From Flavobacterium jumunjinense (lineage in GTDB: Bacteria; Bacteroidota; Bacteroidia; Flavobacteriales; Flavobacteriaceae), in the NCBI RefSeq assembly GCF_021650975.2, contig NZ_CP091285.1:372001-436000 (forward strand): a stretch of 64,000 nt of DNA, given 5' to 3'. The position numbers and the translations under genes were made by a program. The notes under the pieces are model-generated. The model was not told where the DNA came from, searched no databases, and saw nothing but the letters and a program-made list of their open reading frames with translations. This document shows, piece by piece, positions 1 to 9,180 of the stretch; position 1 is the first letter of the stretch; every line of letters begins with the position of its first letter.

Positions 1-95
1 AAGAAATTTTAAAAACAAGAAACTTAAAAAAAATAGCTGAAAAGAAAGAGCATCAGCAACATTTAGATTCTAAAAACAATAATTTTAAAAACTAA
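1..95 (+). CDS. 3' end of an unidentified gene (partial)
   Basis: One frame is open from the left edge to a TAA at 93-95. It encodes about 30 residues that are mostly Lys, Glu, Asn and Gln, such as KKIAEKKEHQQHLDSKN. This looks like the charged, probably helical tail of a longer protein that begins outside the window. The stretch is short and A-rich, so an open frame by chance is possible. No family can be named. Confidence 0.35.
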   Translation, partial: EILKTRNLKKIAEKKEHQQHLDSKNNNFKN

Positions 96-174
96 ATACA
101 TTAAGTGTTCTATAACTAACAGTCTTTTTTTTATGAAGACATTAATTTTGCTTTATAACAAAAACATTAGTATT

Positions 175-633
175 ATGAAGCATTTATTTTTATTCATACA
201 CTTTATTACAATTATTGGATTTTCTCAAACCACAGAGAGTAGAATTAAGAACTTCAATCTTGAAAAAGACTTAGGCATTCAAGGCTATGATCCCGTTGCC
301 TATTTTACAACAAACAAAGCCGTTAAAGGAAAACCCGAATTTCAACACAATCATAACGGCATAATTTATTATTTCTCATCAAATAACAACAAGGCACTTT
401 TCATAAAGTCTCCATCAAAATACGAACCTCAATATGGTGGTTGGTGTGCTTACGCAATTGGTAAAACTAGCGAAAAAGTAAAAATAAATCCAACTACTTT
501 CAAAATCATTAATAACAAGCTTTATCTTTTTTACAATGCTTATTTAACCAATACATTAAAACTTTGGAACAAGAATGAATCGATACTTAAAGCAAATGCA
601 GATATTAATTGGAATCACTTAATTAAAGAATAA
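175..633 (+). CDS. Exported YHS-domain protein
   Basis: A 152-residue protein with an N-terminal signal peptide (MKHLFLFIHFITIIGFSQ) followed by a YHS-type domain containing QGYDPVAYF, a region FSSNNNKALFIKSPSKYEPQ and the GGWCAYA segment typical of this family. YHS domains are small metal-associated modules, but the role of these flavobacterial exported forms is not established. The frame is also open from an ATG at 133. I chose 175 because the signal peptide begins there, whereas the upstream start would put 14 polar residues before it. A hairpin terminator follows at 687. Confidence 0.8.
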   Translation: MKHLFLFIHFITIIGFSQTTESRIKNFNLEKDLGIQGYDPVAYFTTNKAVKGKPEFQHNHNGIIYYFSSNNNKALFIKSPSKYEPQYGGWCAYAIGKTSEKVKINPTTFKIINNKLYLFYNAYLTNTLKLWNKNESILKANADINWNHLIKE

Positions 634-686
634 AGTGAAAAATTGTTTTAAAGATCAGTTATTCCCCTAAAAAAGACTTTTACTAT

Positions 687-716
687 AATCCTGAATCAAT
701 TCAGGATTTTTTTTTA
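687..716 (+). terminator. Rho-independent terminator after the YHS gene
   Basis: A perfect 10-bp stem (AATCCTGAAT / ATTCAGGATT) with a 2-nt apparent loop is followed by a run of nine T. It lies between the YHS gene and the peptidase gene, so the two are probably separate transcription units. Confidence 0.85.
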
Positions 717-739
717 TTTTTACAAAAAACAAATTCATT

Positions 740-1711
740 ATGCGATTTTTCTTAGCAATTGCTTCATTTACCATTTTCTCTTCTTGTATTGCTCAAAAAG
801 AAACAACAACATCTAAAAAAAGCACTTCAATTAAAGAGCTTACTTTTTCAACTCCAGAAAGTGTATCAAAAACATTATCTTACCTTGCTTCTGACGAATT
901 AGAAGGAAGAGACACAGGTAGTGAAGGAATAGAAAAAGCAAGTATTTTTTTAGAAAACATATTAAAAGAAAACAGTGTAAATCCCTACTTTAAAACCTAT
1001 AGAGACACACTTTCAAATTATAACAAAACTTCCTATAATATTGTTGGTTATATTGAAGGTTCTGATCCGAAATTAAAAAATGAATTTGTAATTATTGGAG
1101 CACATTACGATCATATTGGAAAAATAAGCGCTGTTAACGGAGATGATATTGGTAATGGTGCCAATGATAATGCATCTGGATCTACAGCTGTAACAGAAGT
1201 TGTGAAATATTTTGCCAAAGCCAAAAATAACAAAAGAAGTTTATTGTTTGTGTTTTTCTCTGCGGAAGAAAAAGGATTATTAGGTTCTAAACATTTAGCT
1301 CAAAAATTAAAAAAACAAAACATGGATTTATATTTCATGTTTAATTTCGAAATGATTGGTGTTCCAATGGTTAGGAAAGACATGTTACTCTATTTAACTG
1401 GCTTTGGAAAAACCAATATGGCACAAACCATGAATGAATATGCAGGCGAAAAACTAATTGGTTATATTCCAGCAGAAACACAATATCAATTATTTAGAGC
1501 TTCTGATAATTATCCGTTTTTTACTGAATTTGATGTTCCTGCACAAACTGTCTCTACTTTTGATTTTGAAAATTTTGAATTTTATCATCAACCAGATGAT
1601 GAATTTGAATTAATGGATCCTACTCACATGGCAAATGTGGTAAACAAAATGATTCCTGTATTAGAAAAAATGATTAACTCACCAACAAAAGAGATTCAAA
1701 TAAAAAAATAA
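740..1711 (+). CDS. M28-family zinc aminopeptidase, lipoprotein
   Basis: A 323-residue protein with a lipoprotein signal ending in the lipobox FSSC (Cys16), so it is probably tethered to an envelope membrane. The M28 peptidase core shows the zinc-ligand motifs GAHYDHIG (about residue 120), GANDNASGS (about 140) and SAEEKGLLGS (about 175), and a late His in EFYHQPDDE. M28 enzymes remove N-terminal residues from peptides; the exact substrate is not readable here. The stop codon overlaps the start of the next gene by one base (TAATG), which indicates translational coupling with the SDR gene. Confidence 0.88.
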   Translation: MRFFLAIASFTIFSSCIAQKETTTSKKSTSIKELTFSTPESVSKTLSYLASDELEGRDTGSEGIEKASIFLENILKENSVNPYFKTYRDTLSNYNKTSYNIVGYIEGSDPKLKNEFVIIGAHYDHIGKISAVNGDDIGNGANDNASGSTAVTEVVKYFAKAKNNKRSLLFVFFSAEEKGLLGSKHLAQKLKKQNMDLYFMFNFEMIGVPMVRKDMLLYLTGFGKTNMAQTMNEYAGEKLIGYIPAETQYQLFRASDNYPFFTEFDVPAQTVSTFDFENFEFYHQPDDEFELMDPTHMANVVNKMIPVLEKMINSPTKEIQIKK

Positions 1712-2388
1712 TGAAAAACATAATCATAACTGGAACTTCTCGTGGAATTGGTTACGAATTAGCATTGCAGTTTGCAAATGAAGGTCATAATGTATTAGCT
1801 ATTTCTAGAAAAACACCTAAAAGTTTAATTGAAAACCCAAATATTACTTGCTTAGCAATCAACATTTCAGATGAAAATCAACTAGAGCAAGTAAGTAATT
1901 TCGTTTCAACCACGTGGAAGAAGGTAGATATCTTAATTAATAATGCTGGTAGTCTTTTACACAAACCTTTCCAAGAAATTACATCTAAAGAATTTCAAGA
2001 TATTTACAAAGTGAATGTTTTTGCTGTAGCCGAATTGACAAAAATATGCATTCCTTACATGAGCAAAGGAAGCCATGTAATCACGATTAGTTCAATGGGT
2101 GGTATTCAAGGAAGCATGAAATTTGCTGGTTTAGCCGCGTACAGTTCGAGCAAAGGTGCAGTTATAACACTTTCAGAATTATTAGCCGAAGAATACAAAG
2201 AACAAGGTATTTCTTTTAATGTTCTAGCGCTTGGTGCTGTTAACACAGAAATGCTTCAAGAAGCTTTTCCTGGTTATGAAGCACCAATTTCCGCTACAGA
2301 AATGGCTGATTATATTTATAATTTCTCATTAACAGGAAATAAATTCTATAACGGAAAAGTTTTGCAAGTTTCTTCAACTACTCCATAA
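1711..2388 (+). CDS. Short-chain dehydrogenase/reductase (SDR)
   Basis: A 225-residue classical SDR. Visible motifs are the nucleotide-binding TGTSRGIG at residues 7-14, NNAG after the second half of the Rossmann fold, a catalytic Ser in ISSMGG and the active-site Tyr144/Lys148 in YSSSK. Such proteins are cytoplasmic NAD(P)-dependent oxidoreductases; the substrate cannot be inferred. It shares a TAATG junction with the upstream peptidase gene. It converges with the VanW gene, whose stop codon begins at the very next base, with no terminator between them. Confidence 0.88.
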   Translation: MKNIIITGTSRGIGYELALQFANEGHNVLAISRKTPKSLIENPNITCLAINISDENQLEQVSNFVSTTWKKVDILINNAGSLLHKPFQEITSKEFQDIYKVNVFAVAELTKICIPYMSKGSHVITISSMGGIQGSMKFAGLAAYSSSKGAVITLSELLAEEYKEQGISFNVLALGAVNTEMLQEAFPGYEAPISATEMADYIYNFSLTGNKFYNGKVLQVSSTTP

Positions 2389-3084
2389 TTATTGTATTGC
2401 ATAATTAGATTCGTATTTTTCAGAATTATCGATTATAGTTACCACTCTTATTCGTTTCTGAACTTGATTTTCATATCTAATAAAATTAAGTTCAGATTCG
2501 ATTATTTGTTTTTCACTCCCAACTGTACATATTATACTTTTATCATCTATTTTGAAAGAAAAACAAATTGGAAAAGATTTGTTGTTTTTTATTCTTAAAT
2601 CTTTGTATCCATAAACAACAGTAGCATCAGAGCCTAATGGAGTAAACCGATCTTCCTCTGAATAAATATCTACTGAATGATTATACCGCTCAATAATTTC
2701 AAAGTTTGATTTCAGTGCTGTAACGTAAATTAGAGTTGAAATTTGACAAAGACCACCTCCTACTTCTTCTGATATTGTCCCATTAACAATATTTCTCCCT
2801 TTTTTAAATTTATTCTTTTCTGTAGGATTTCCTATTATCTTCCAAAAAGAAAAAACTTGATTTGGATACACTACAACCTTTTCTATTCTTTCTTTTGCTA
2901 TCTTAAAATTATGCACCTTGTTTTCGAAATAATTACCTTTTTTTATTTCTTGAGTTGTTCCAACTTTAAAGGCAAAATTTATCTTTCCCTCTGATGGTTT
3001 AGCAAAGTTAATTTTATAATCTTTTAAAGAACGAATTCCTAATTTTAGCCTGACTTTCCATATTTTAGGAATCCACTTCTTCAT
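2389..3084 (-). CDS. VanW-family protein
   Basis: A 231-residue protein carrying a VanW domain. Characteristic segments are FSFWKIIGNP, the glycine-rich GGGLCQISTLIY, and ERYNHSVD followed by GSDATVVYG. VanW was first seen in vancomycin-resistance clusters, but its biochemical function is unknown, and chromosomal VanW genes like this are not evidence of resistance. No signal peptide is evident. It lies 2 nt downstream of a methyltransferase gene on the same strand and is probably co-transcribed with it. Confidence 0.85.
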   Translation of the reverse strand: MKKWIPKIWKVRLKLGIRSLKDYKINFAKPSEGKINFAFKVGTTQEIKKGNYFENKVHNFKIAKERIEKVVVYPNQVFSFWKIIGNPTEKNKFKKGRNIVNGTISEEVGGGLCQISTLIYVTALKSNFEIIERYNHSVDIYSEEDRFTPLGSDATVVYGYKDLRIKNNKSFPICFSFKIDDKSIICTVGSEKQIIESELNFIRYENQVQKRIRVVTIIDNSEKYESNYAIQ

Positions 3085-3086
3085 CT

Positions 3087-3761
3087 TTATTTTTTCTTTA
3101 GTTCAATTATTAGATAGGAGGCATATTCTTTTAAAAAAGAGTTACAAAGCAAATCATCTAATTTTAAAACAAATTTTCTAAATCGAATAGGAATCCTATG
3201 AATAGGTAAAAAAAGCACACCTCTAATAGTATTTATTACCGACTCTTCACCTATTACTTCTTTTATTTCATCTATTGAAAAATGATTTGCTCCATGCCAG
3301 TTATCTGCTTTATAATTGGTTAATAAGCGTCTTTTCTTAGAAGGAAAATCAAAAATTAAATTCCCTTTTGTTTTTAATTTCAACCTAGATTCTTTTAAAA
3401 AATCCAAAGTACTCGTTTTGTCTAAATGCATAATGACATGAAAAGAAAAAATCGTATCGAAAAAATCATCATCATAAGGAATTGATGAAATACTACCAAT
3501 TTTAAACTCTTTATCTGAAAACTTATTTTTTGCAATTTCTATCATCTTTTCACTAACATCAACTCCAAAATTTGCAAATTCTAAAAGCCTTCCAGTACCA
3601 CAACCTAAATCTAAAATGCTAAAATCATTACTCTTTGGCAGATGCGCTAATAAAAACGTACGCTCTTGTTCATCAATGAATTTTCCGTATGAATTTCCGA
3701 ACCTATTTTCATCATAAGTTGTGGCTAATTCATCATAATAGTTTTTTATTTCATTATTCAT
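3087..3761 (-). CDS. Class I SAM-dependent methyltransferase
   Basis: A 224-residue protein with the SAM-binding motif I ILDLGCGTGRLLEF (about residues 50-63), a following acidic strand end (FGVDVSEKMIEIAKNKF) and a motif III-like DTIFSFHVIMHL segment. These indicate a Rossmann-fold methyltransferase of the Methyltransf_11/25 type acting on an unknown small molecule. The start is at the ATG at 3761, about 50 nt from the divergent SprT-like gene, so the intergenic region holds two divergent promoters. Confidence 0.85.
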   Translation of the reverse strand: MNNEIKNYYDELATTYDENRFGNSYGKFIDEQERTFLLAHLPKSNDFSILDLGCGTGRLLEFANFGVDVSEKMIEIAKNKFSDKEFKIGSISSIPYDDDFFDTIFSFHVIMHLDKTSTLDFLKESRLKLKTKGNLIFDFPSKKRRLLTNYKADNWHGANHFSIDEIKEVIGEESVINTIRGVLFLPIHRIPIRFRKFVLKLDDLLCNSFLKEYASYLIIELKKK

Positions 3762-3795
3762 TACCTAAATATATAATAATTCTGTCAAAAATAGA

Positions 3796-3803
3796 TAAAT
3801 TTG
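3796..3803 (+). promoter_or_regulatory. TAnnTTTG -7 element of the SprT-like gene
   Basis: TAAATTTG matches the Bacteroidota -7 consensus TAnnTTTG. It overlaps an in-frame TTG at 3801, so that TTG is unlikely to be a start codon. The ATG at 3810 would then be only a few bases from the transcript 5' end, giving a very short or absent 5' UTR. No clear -33 TTG was found at the usual spacing. Confidence 0.5.
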
Positions 3804-3809
3804 CATCCG

Positions 3810-4412
3810 ATGAGTGATGTTTTAAATAAATACCTTCCTGAGCATGCTGTCTCTTCTTGTTTTGAGTTAATCAAAATAAATCGAGTACATCTAAAAATCG
3901 TCAATGAACGTTTAACACGTCATGGTGATTACAGAAAAAATGCTAACGGATTTCATCAAATAACAGTAAATGCAAGTTTAAACAAGTATCGCTTTCTTAT
4001 TACTTTAATTCATGAAATTGCCCATCTAGTCGCTTTTGAAAAATATGGCAGGTATATAAAACCACATGGTAACGAATGGAAATTAACCTTTCAGCACTTA
4101 ATGGTTCCTTTTATTCGCCCAGAAATTTTCCCAACACAGTTGCTTCCGCTATTAGCAAGACATTTCAAGAACCCTAAAGCAAGTAGTGACACAGACGCAA
4201 CCTTATCATTAGCATTAAAGCAATTTGACGAAAATGAATCCGATAAAAATTATATCTTTGAAATCCCATACGGAAGTCATTTTCGAATTCATAACGGACG
4301 TGTTTTTAGAAAAATAGCGCTTCGAGTGAAACGCTATGAATGTCTTGAGCTAAAAACAGGGAAAATGTTTTTATTCCAACCTAATGCTGAAGTCGAATTA
4401 ATACCTAGTTAA
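3810..4412 (+). CDS. SprT-like zinc metalloprotein
   Basis: A 200-residue SprT-like protein with the zinc motif HEIAH (His68/His72) followed by HGNEW, the usual third-ligand region of this family. Bacterial SprT proteins are poorly characterised, while the eukaryotic relative SPRTN is a DNA-protein crosslink protease. The ATG at 3810 is preferred over the in-frame TTG at 3801 because the latter sits inside the -7 promoter element. The next gene starts 6 nt after the stop, so they are probably co-transcribed. Confidence 0.82.
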   Translation: MSDVLNKYLPEHAVSSCFELIKINRVHLKIVNERLTRHGDYRKNANGFHQITVNASLNKYRFLITLIHEIAHLVAFEKYGRYIKPHGNEWKLTFQHLMVPFIRPEIFPTQLLPLLARHFKNPKASSDTDATLSLALKQFDENESDKNYIFEIPYGSHFRIHNGRVFRKIALRVKRYECLELKTGKMFLFQPNAEVELIPS

Positions 4413-4418
4413 TTTATA

Positions 4419-4826
4419 ATGTTACATCAATTTAAGAACAAACCTCATTTTTTTTTGATGGCTTTTATTATCCTATATTTACTATTAGGTATATATTGTA
4501 ATACAAGTAAAACCTTAGACATTAATATACACGATACTTATTATGTTATACAAAGCAAGCATTTGTATTTTTCAATCAGTATTTCACTTATTATTTTCTA
4601 TCTGTTTTACCTATTAATTCCATATTTCAAACTAAGATTATCTTCAGACTTAAAAAACATACACATCTATATCACTTTAATATCAAGTATTGGAATCACA
4701 TTTCCTTATCACTATTTCAATAATGAGAAAGATTTATTTTCTCCCACACTTGATCGATTATTTTTTATAACCTTTTTCGCAGCTTTACTTGTTTTGTCAC
4801 TATTTGTGTTTCTTCTAAATATTTAA
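4419..4826 (+). CDS. Small four-helix membrane protein, unknown
   Basis: A 135-residue protein with about four hydrophobic helices (residues ~13-26, ~48-70, ~82-98, ~115-134). The short polar segment DINIHDTYYVI after the first helix resembles a loop seen in heme-copper oxidase subunit I, but the protein is far too short to be one and lacks the histidine helices. No function is assigned. It follows the SprT-like gene by 6 nt. Confidence 0.6.
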   Translation: MLHQFKNKPHFFLMAFIILYLLLGIYCNTSKTLDINIHDTYYVIQSKHLYFSISISLIIFYLFYLLIPYFKLRLSSDLKNIHIYITLISSIGITFPYHYFNNEKDLFSPTLDRLFFITFFAALLVLSLFVFLLNI

Positions 4827-4831
4827 ATTTG
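4824..4831 (+). promoter_or_regulatory. TAnnTTTG -7 element before the mannose-1-phosphate guanylyltransferase gene
   Basis: TAAATTTG overlaps the stop codon of the preceding membrane-protein gene, about 57 nt before the ATG at 4888. It suggests that the guanylyltransferase gene has its own promoter. Confidence 0.45.
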
Positions 4832-4887
4832 TATCTTTAAAATATTAAAAGTAAAATATAACAAACCTGCAATCTAATTTTCAAAAT

Positions 4888-5943
4888 ATGAATACAAATT
4901 ATTACGCAATATTAATGGCTGGAGGAGTTGGTTCTCGTTTTTGGCCTGTAAGTACTACCGATTTCCCAAAGCAGTTTCATGACATGTTAGGCACTGGAGA
5001 CACATTAATACAAAAAACATTCAGTCGTTTATCGCAACTTATTCCTAAAGAAAACATTTTAATACTTACAAATGAGCGCTACAATGATTTGGTTCTAGAG
5101 CAACTTCCACAAGTAAAACAAGAGCAAATTATTTTAGAGCCTGCGATGCGAAATACGGCTCCTTGTATCTTATATGCCTCTTTGAAAATAAAAAAACAAA
5201 ACCCAAACGCAGTTGTTGTTGTTGCGCCAAGTGATCATTGGATAGAAGATGAATTGCAGTTTATTTCAAATATTCAACGTTCTTTCGACTACTGTGTTCT
5301 TCAAGAAACATTAATGACATTGGGAATATTACCCACATTTCCAAATACAGGTTATGGATATATTGAATTTGACAAATTAGATACACGTCCTATAAAAAAA
5401 GTAGCGCAATTTAGAGAAAAACCTGACTACCCTACAGCTAGGAAGTTCATTCAAAGCAGAAATTTTCTTTGGAATGCAGGAATTTTCATTTGGAGTATCA
5501 AAGCTATTACAGAAGCCTTTGAAGAGTTTCAACCAGAAATGTATGAACATTTCATGAATGGCTATGCTGTTTACAATACACCCGCTGAAAAAGCTTTTAT
5601 TTTAGAAAACTATCCAAAAGCAGATAACATATCTATCGATTATGCTATTTTAGAAAAGGCACAAAATGTTTATGTTCTTCCAGCAACTTTTGATTGGAAT
5701 GATTTAGGAACTTGGGGTTCTTTATATGATAAATTACCTAAAGACAAACAAGAAAATGCAATTATTAATGCAAAAGTACTTTTAGAAAACGCATCAAACA
5801 ACATCATTCGAACTGAAAACAAGAAAACAGTAGTTATTGACGGCTTAAACGATTATATAATAGTTGACAAAGACGATGTCTTATTGATTTACCCAAAAAA
5901 CAAAGAACAAGAAATTAAAGCTATTGTAAATAAGTTAAAATAA
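4888..5943 (+). CDS. manC: Mannose-1-phosphate guanylyltransferase
   Basis: A 351-residue nucleotidyltransferase that makes GDP-mannose from mannose-1-phosphate and GTP for glycan synthesis. The N-terminus has the family signature MAGGVGSRFWP and PKQF, followed by EPAMRNTAPC, VAPSDHW, the FREKPD segment and FLWNAGIF. The C-terminal phosphomannose-isomerase cupin found in bifunctional ManC/AlgA proteins is absent, so this is the short monofunctional form. The next gene begins 3 nt after the stop, giving a likely two-gene transcript. Confidence 0.92.
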   Translation: MNTNYYAILMAGGVGSRFWPVSTTDFPKQFHDMLGTGDTLIQKTFSRLSQLIPKENILILTNERYNDLVLEQLPQVKQEQIILEPAMRNTAPCILYASLKIKKQNPNAVVVVAPSDHWIEDELQFISNIQRSFDYCVLQETLMTLGILPTFPNTGYGYIEFDKLDTRPIKKVAQFREKPDYPTARKFIQSRNFLWNAGIFIWSIKAITEAFEEFQPEMYEHFMNGYAVYNTPAEKAFILENYPKADNISIDYAILEKAQNVYVLPATFDWNDLGTWGSLYDKLPKDKQENAIINAKVLLENASNNIIRTENKKTVVIDGLNDYIIVDKDDVLLIYPKNKEQEIKAIVNKLK

Positions 5944-5946
5944 ACA

Positions 5947-7341
5947 ATGGAAAACGATAATACATCCAAGACCTTTTCTGAAATTATCAAACAATTGAAA
6001 GAATTTGTTATTGCTGTTTTTGACATCTCTAGAGATTCAGACAAAACGGCAACGATTGAAGATATCAAGTCAGGGATATATATGAAAGGTACATCTGCTT
6101 GGGTACTAATTTTCTCTATTCTAATCGCTTCGGCAGGCTTAAACACTGGTTCTGCACCTGTTGTAATTGGAGCGATGCTAATTTCACCACTTATGGGACC
6201 AATTTTAGGTATTGGACTTTCTTTAGGAATCAACAACATTGACTTTCTTAAAAAAGCGCTGACTAATTTTGCCGTAATGGTGGTGCTAAGTTTACTTACT
6301 TCGTTTTTGTTTTTTAGTATTCCTATGTTCCAAAACGAAACAAACGAACTAATAAACAGAACAATTCCAGATGTTAGAGATGTAATTATTGCTTTTTCTG
6401 GTGGTCTAGCTTTAATTGTAGCTTTAAGCCAACGAAACAAATCTTTAAACACCATTGCTGGAGTTGCCATAGCCACTGCTTTAATGCCGCCTTTATGCAC
6501 TGCAGGCTATGGATTAGCTACTGGAAAATGGCATTTTTTTGGTGGTGCTATGTTTTTATTCTCAATAAACACTATTTTCATTGCCTCTGCAACATTTATA
6601 ATCGTTCGTTTTTTAAAATTCCCTTATGAAGCTTATGCAGATTCAAACAGAAGAAAAAGAATTTCTCAAGTAATTTCCTTTTTTGCTTTGGCAATTTTAG
6701 TTCCTAGTATTTATATGTTTTATGGTTTATACAAAAAATCAGATTTTACACAAAAAGTGACCTTACTAATCGAAAAGGTAAAAAAAGAACAAGGCATACT
6801 AATATTAGATGTTAATACTGACTACACTACTAAGAAAATAGAATTTGCAGTTATCGGAAAAAGCCTTTCAAAAGATGATATTTCTACATTTAAGCAAGAA
6901 ATGAAACAATTGGGGTATGAAGACTGTAATTTTAAAGTATTACAAAATGCTGGTAATATTGAAACTATCAATAAAATAAACGAAATAGAATCTTCTTTCC
7001 TATCCAATCAACAATTGCTTGTTAAAAAAGAAGCTATATTATTGGAGAAAGACAAAGAAATTTTCGAATTAAAAAACCTTTTAAGTGTAAAAAAAGAAAA
7101 AGTTTTCCCTTTTAATGATATTGCGAAAGAAATAAAATCACTACGTCCTGAAATTGAAGAAGTCACTTTTTCAGATGCAATTAAAACTAATTTTTCAAAA
7201 ACAGATACTATTCCAACTTTTCTAATAAAATGGAATAAAAAAGTAAAAACAAAAGAAAAAGAAGAAACATCTAAAACACTACAAAATTGGTTGCGAACAA
7301 AATTAAAGAGTGATAAAATAATCATTAAAGAGGATCATTAA
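5947..7341 (+). CDS. DUF389/TIGR00341-type membrane protein
   Basis: A 464-residue protein. The N-terminal half has several transmembrane helices with the glycine-rich segments SAGLNTGSAPVVIGAMLISP and ATALMPPLCTAGYGLATG, typical of the DUF389 family. The C-terminal ~200 residues are soluble and rich in Lys and Glu, including a predicted coiled coil around residues 335-385. The function of the family is unknown. The gene follows the manC gene by 3 nt and overlaps the convergent MlaF gene by 4 nt at its 3' end. Confidence 0.82.
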   Translation: MENDNTSKTFSEIIKQLKEFVIAVFDISRDSDKTATIEDIKSGIYMKGTSAWVLIFSILIASAGLNTGSAPVVIGAMLISPLMGPILGIGLSLGINNIDFLKKALTNFAVMVVLSLLTSFLFFSIPMFQNETNELINRTIPDVRDVIIAFSGGLALIVALSQRNKSLNTIAGVAIATALMPPLCTAGYGLATGKWHFFGGAMFLFSINTIFIASATFIIVRFLKFPYEAYADSNRRKRISQVISFFALAILVPSIYMFYGLYKKSDFTQKVTLLIEKVKKEQGILILDVNTDYTTKKIEFAVIGKSLSKDDISTFKQEMKQLGYEDCNFKVLQNAGNIETINKINEIESSFLSNQQLLVKKEAILLEKDKEIFELKNLLSVKKEKVFPFNDIAKEIKSLRPEIEEVTFSDAIKTNFSKTDTIPTFLIKWNKKVKTKEKEETSKTLQNWLRTKLKSDKIIIKEDH

Positions 7342-8108
7342 TTTGCATCCTCTTCCAAATACATTTTTCTTACTTTTTTGAATAATTCAGATGAGTACAC
7401 AAAATCGGTAACTGCTTCATTATCTGTTTTAAAAATCTCTCTATTTGTTCCTTCCCATTCTAACAATCCGTTTCTTAAAAAAACGATTTTCTGTCCAATT
7501 TCCATAACAGAATTCATATCATGAGTATTAATAACAGTTGTAATGTTATATTCTTCAGTAATCTCTTGAATTAAATTATCTATAACAATTGCGGTCTTAG
7601 GATCTAAACCAGAATTTGGTTCATCACAAAAAAGATATTTAGGATTATTTACAATCGCTCTTGCAATTGCGACACGTTTTTGCATTCCTCCAGAAATTTC
7701 AGAAGGTTTCTTTGTATGTGCGTTAATTAGGTTTACTCTATCAATAACAAAATCAACACGTTCTTTTATCTCAGCTGGTGTTTTATTTGTAAACATTCTT
7801 AAAGGAAAACCAATATTCTCAGCTACAGTCATGCTATCAAACAAAGCACTGCCTTGAAAAACCATACCAATTTCTGTACGAAGTTCTCTCTTCTCATCAT
7901 CAGTTAAGTTAGAATATACTCTACCATCAAACTCAATCGTGCCCGATTCTGGGGTATGTATTCCTAATAAAGATTTCAAAAAAACTGTTTTACCAGAACC
8001 ACTTTGCCCAATAATTAAATTAGTCATACCCGCTTCAAAACGAGTACTAATTCCTTTTAGTACTTTTTGATCTCCAAAAGTTTTCTCTATATTTTTTACT
8101 TCTATCAT
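7338..8108 (-). CDS. mlaF: MlaF-type ABC transporter ATPase
   Basis: A 256-residue ABC ATPase. Walker A is GQSGSGKTVF, the signature is SGGMQKRVAIARA, Walker B is YLFCDEPNSGLD and the H-loop is INTHDM. It matches the cytoplasmic ATPase of MCE/Mla lipid-transport systems, which move phospholipids between membranes. An upstream in-frame ATG exists, but the start MIEVKNIEKTFG at 8108 fits the family and forms a one-base TAATG overlap with the permease stop. The MCE-domain partner (MlaD) is not in the window. Confidence 0.9.
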   Translation of the reverse strand: MIEVKNIEKTFGDQKVLKGISTRFEAGMTNLIIGQSGSGKTVFLKSLLGIHTPESGTIEFDGRVYSNLTDDEKRELRTEIGMVFQGSALFDSMTVAENIGFPLRMFTNKTPAEIKERVDFVIDRVNLINAHTKKPSEISGGMQKRVAIARAIVNNPKYLFCDEPNSGLDPKTAIVIDNLIQEITEEYNITTVINTHDMNSVMEIGQKIVFLRNGLLEWEGTNREIFKTDNEAVTDFVYSSELFKKVRKMYLEEDAN

Positions 8109-8854
8109 TAGCTTAAAAGGAGTTGTGTTAGTATATAATTCGATAAAATAATAACCACAGATGTCCAAACAAAAGATACCGTACTAGCTTTTCCAACTTC
8201 CAAAGCTCCACCTTTCATATAAAACCCATGAAAAGAAGGTATTGTCGCTAAAATTATGGCAAACATTACGGTTTTAATAAATGCATAAGCTATATGGAAA
8301 GGAATAAATTCTGTTTGAAGTCCGGTAACAAACTGAGTACTCGTTGTAAAACCACCATAAACACCTGCAACGTATCCTCCAAAAACACCTAAAAACATAC
8401 TTAGTCCAATAACAAAAGGATATAATAAAAGTGCAATCATTTTTGGAAAAACCAAATAATTCAATGCATTCACTCCCATTACCTCTAAAGCATCAATCTG
8501 TTCTGTAACTCTCATAGTACCAATACTTGAAGTTATAAAAGAACCCATTTTACCTGCCATAATAATAGAAATAAAAGTAGGCGCAAATTCTAAAACAATA
8601 GATTGTCTTGTTGCAAAACCAATTAGATATTTAGGAATTAAAGGATTTGTTAAATTCAATGCTGTTTGAATGGAAACAACACCTCCAACGAAAAAGGAAA
8701 TAAAAGCAACAATCCCTAATGAATCTATAATTAAATCGTCTACTTCTTTTAGAATTAATTGTTTCATTACACTCCATCTTGTCGGTTTATTAAAAACCTC
8801 TTTGAGCATAATAAAATATTTTCCAATTTGTGATAAATAACGTATGAGCATCAT
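8108..8854 (-). CDS. mlaE: MlaE-type ABC transporter permease
   Basis: A 248-residue integral membrane protein of the MlaE/YrbE family with an amphipathic N-terminus and about five helices. Recognisable segments are GGVVSIQTALNL, EFAPTFISIIMAGKMGSF, IDALEVMGVNALNYLVFPK and GVFGGYVAGVYGG. It forms the membrane channel of the lipid transporter with MlaF, which is translationally coupled downstream. The start at 8854 (MMLIRYL) is preceded by an A/T-rich stretch; a second ATG one codon later is equally possible. Confidence 0.9.
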   Translation of the reverse strand: MMLIRYLSQIGKYFIMLKEVFNKPTRWSVMKQLILKEVDDLIIDSLGIVAFISFFVGGVVSIQTALNLTNPLIPKYLIGFATRQSIVLEFAPTFISIIMAGKMGSFITSSIGTMRVTEQIDALEVMGVNALNYLVFPKMIALLLYPFVIGLSMFLGVFGGYVAGVYGGFTTSTQFVTGLQTEFIPFHIAYAFIKTVMFAIILATIPSFHGFYMKGGALEVGKASTVSFVWTSVVIILSNYILTQLLLS

Positions 8855-8921
8855 AGTTTTAAAATATCTTCAAAAATAGTAATAAGTTGTGAGTTGTTAG
8901 TTATGAGCTTATACTTTTTTA

Positions 8922-9047
8922 TCAATTACTTCTTCTTTGCTTTTCTACATTTCCGAAATTTTTCTTTTTCTCTTTTATAGTATTGTTTCCAAAAATATAA
9001 CTGGCAGAAAGTCGAATATACCTATTATTTCTATTTACATATCCAGT
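8922..9047 (-). pseudogene. C-terminal remnant of a TonB-dependent/outer-membrane beta-barrel protein
   Basis: On the minus strand one frame reads 41 codons to a TGA, beginning TGYVNRNNRYIRLSASYIFG and ending in a Lys/Arg-rich tail. The aromatic-alternating last strand (YIRLSASYIFGNNT) followed by a basic tail is how flavobacterial outer-membrane beta-barrel receptors of the TonB family end. There is no start, signal peptide or upstream barrel in frame: a stop-bounded 33-codon frame precedes it. I read this as the decayed 3' end of a lost receptor gene. Confidence 0.6.
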
Positions 9048-9180
9048 TCTTTAGAGTAATTAAAAAAAGTAACCAATAGTAAAGAAGTAAATACACTTAA
9101 AATTCCAATTATATTGATAAGCTTAATCCCGTTCATTATTGCTTTTGATTGAATACTTACAAACTATAAGTTTAAAATTA

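Noticed and set aside
2389..3084. VanW as a sign of vancomycin resistance
   Set aside because: No VanA/B, VanH or VanX genes are nearby, and VanW homologs are widespread with unknown function.
5889..6500. 203-codon minus-strand open frame
   Set aside because: It is fully antisense to the DUF389 and manC genes, which have clear family motifs; it has no recognisable protein features.
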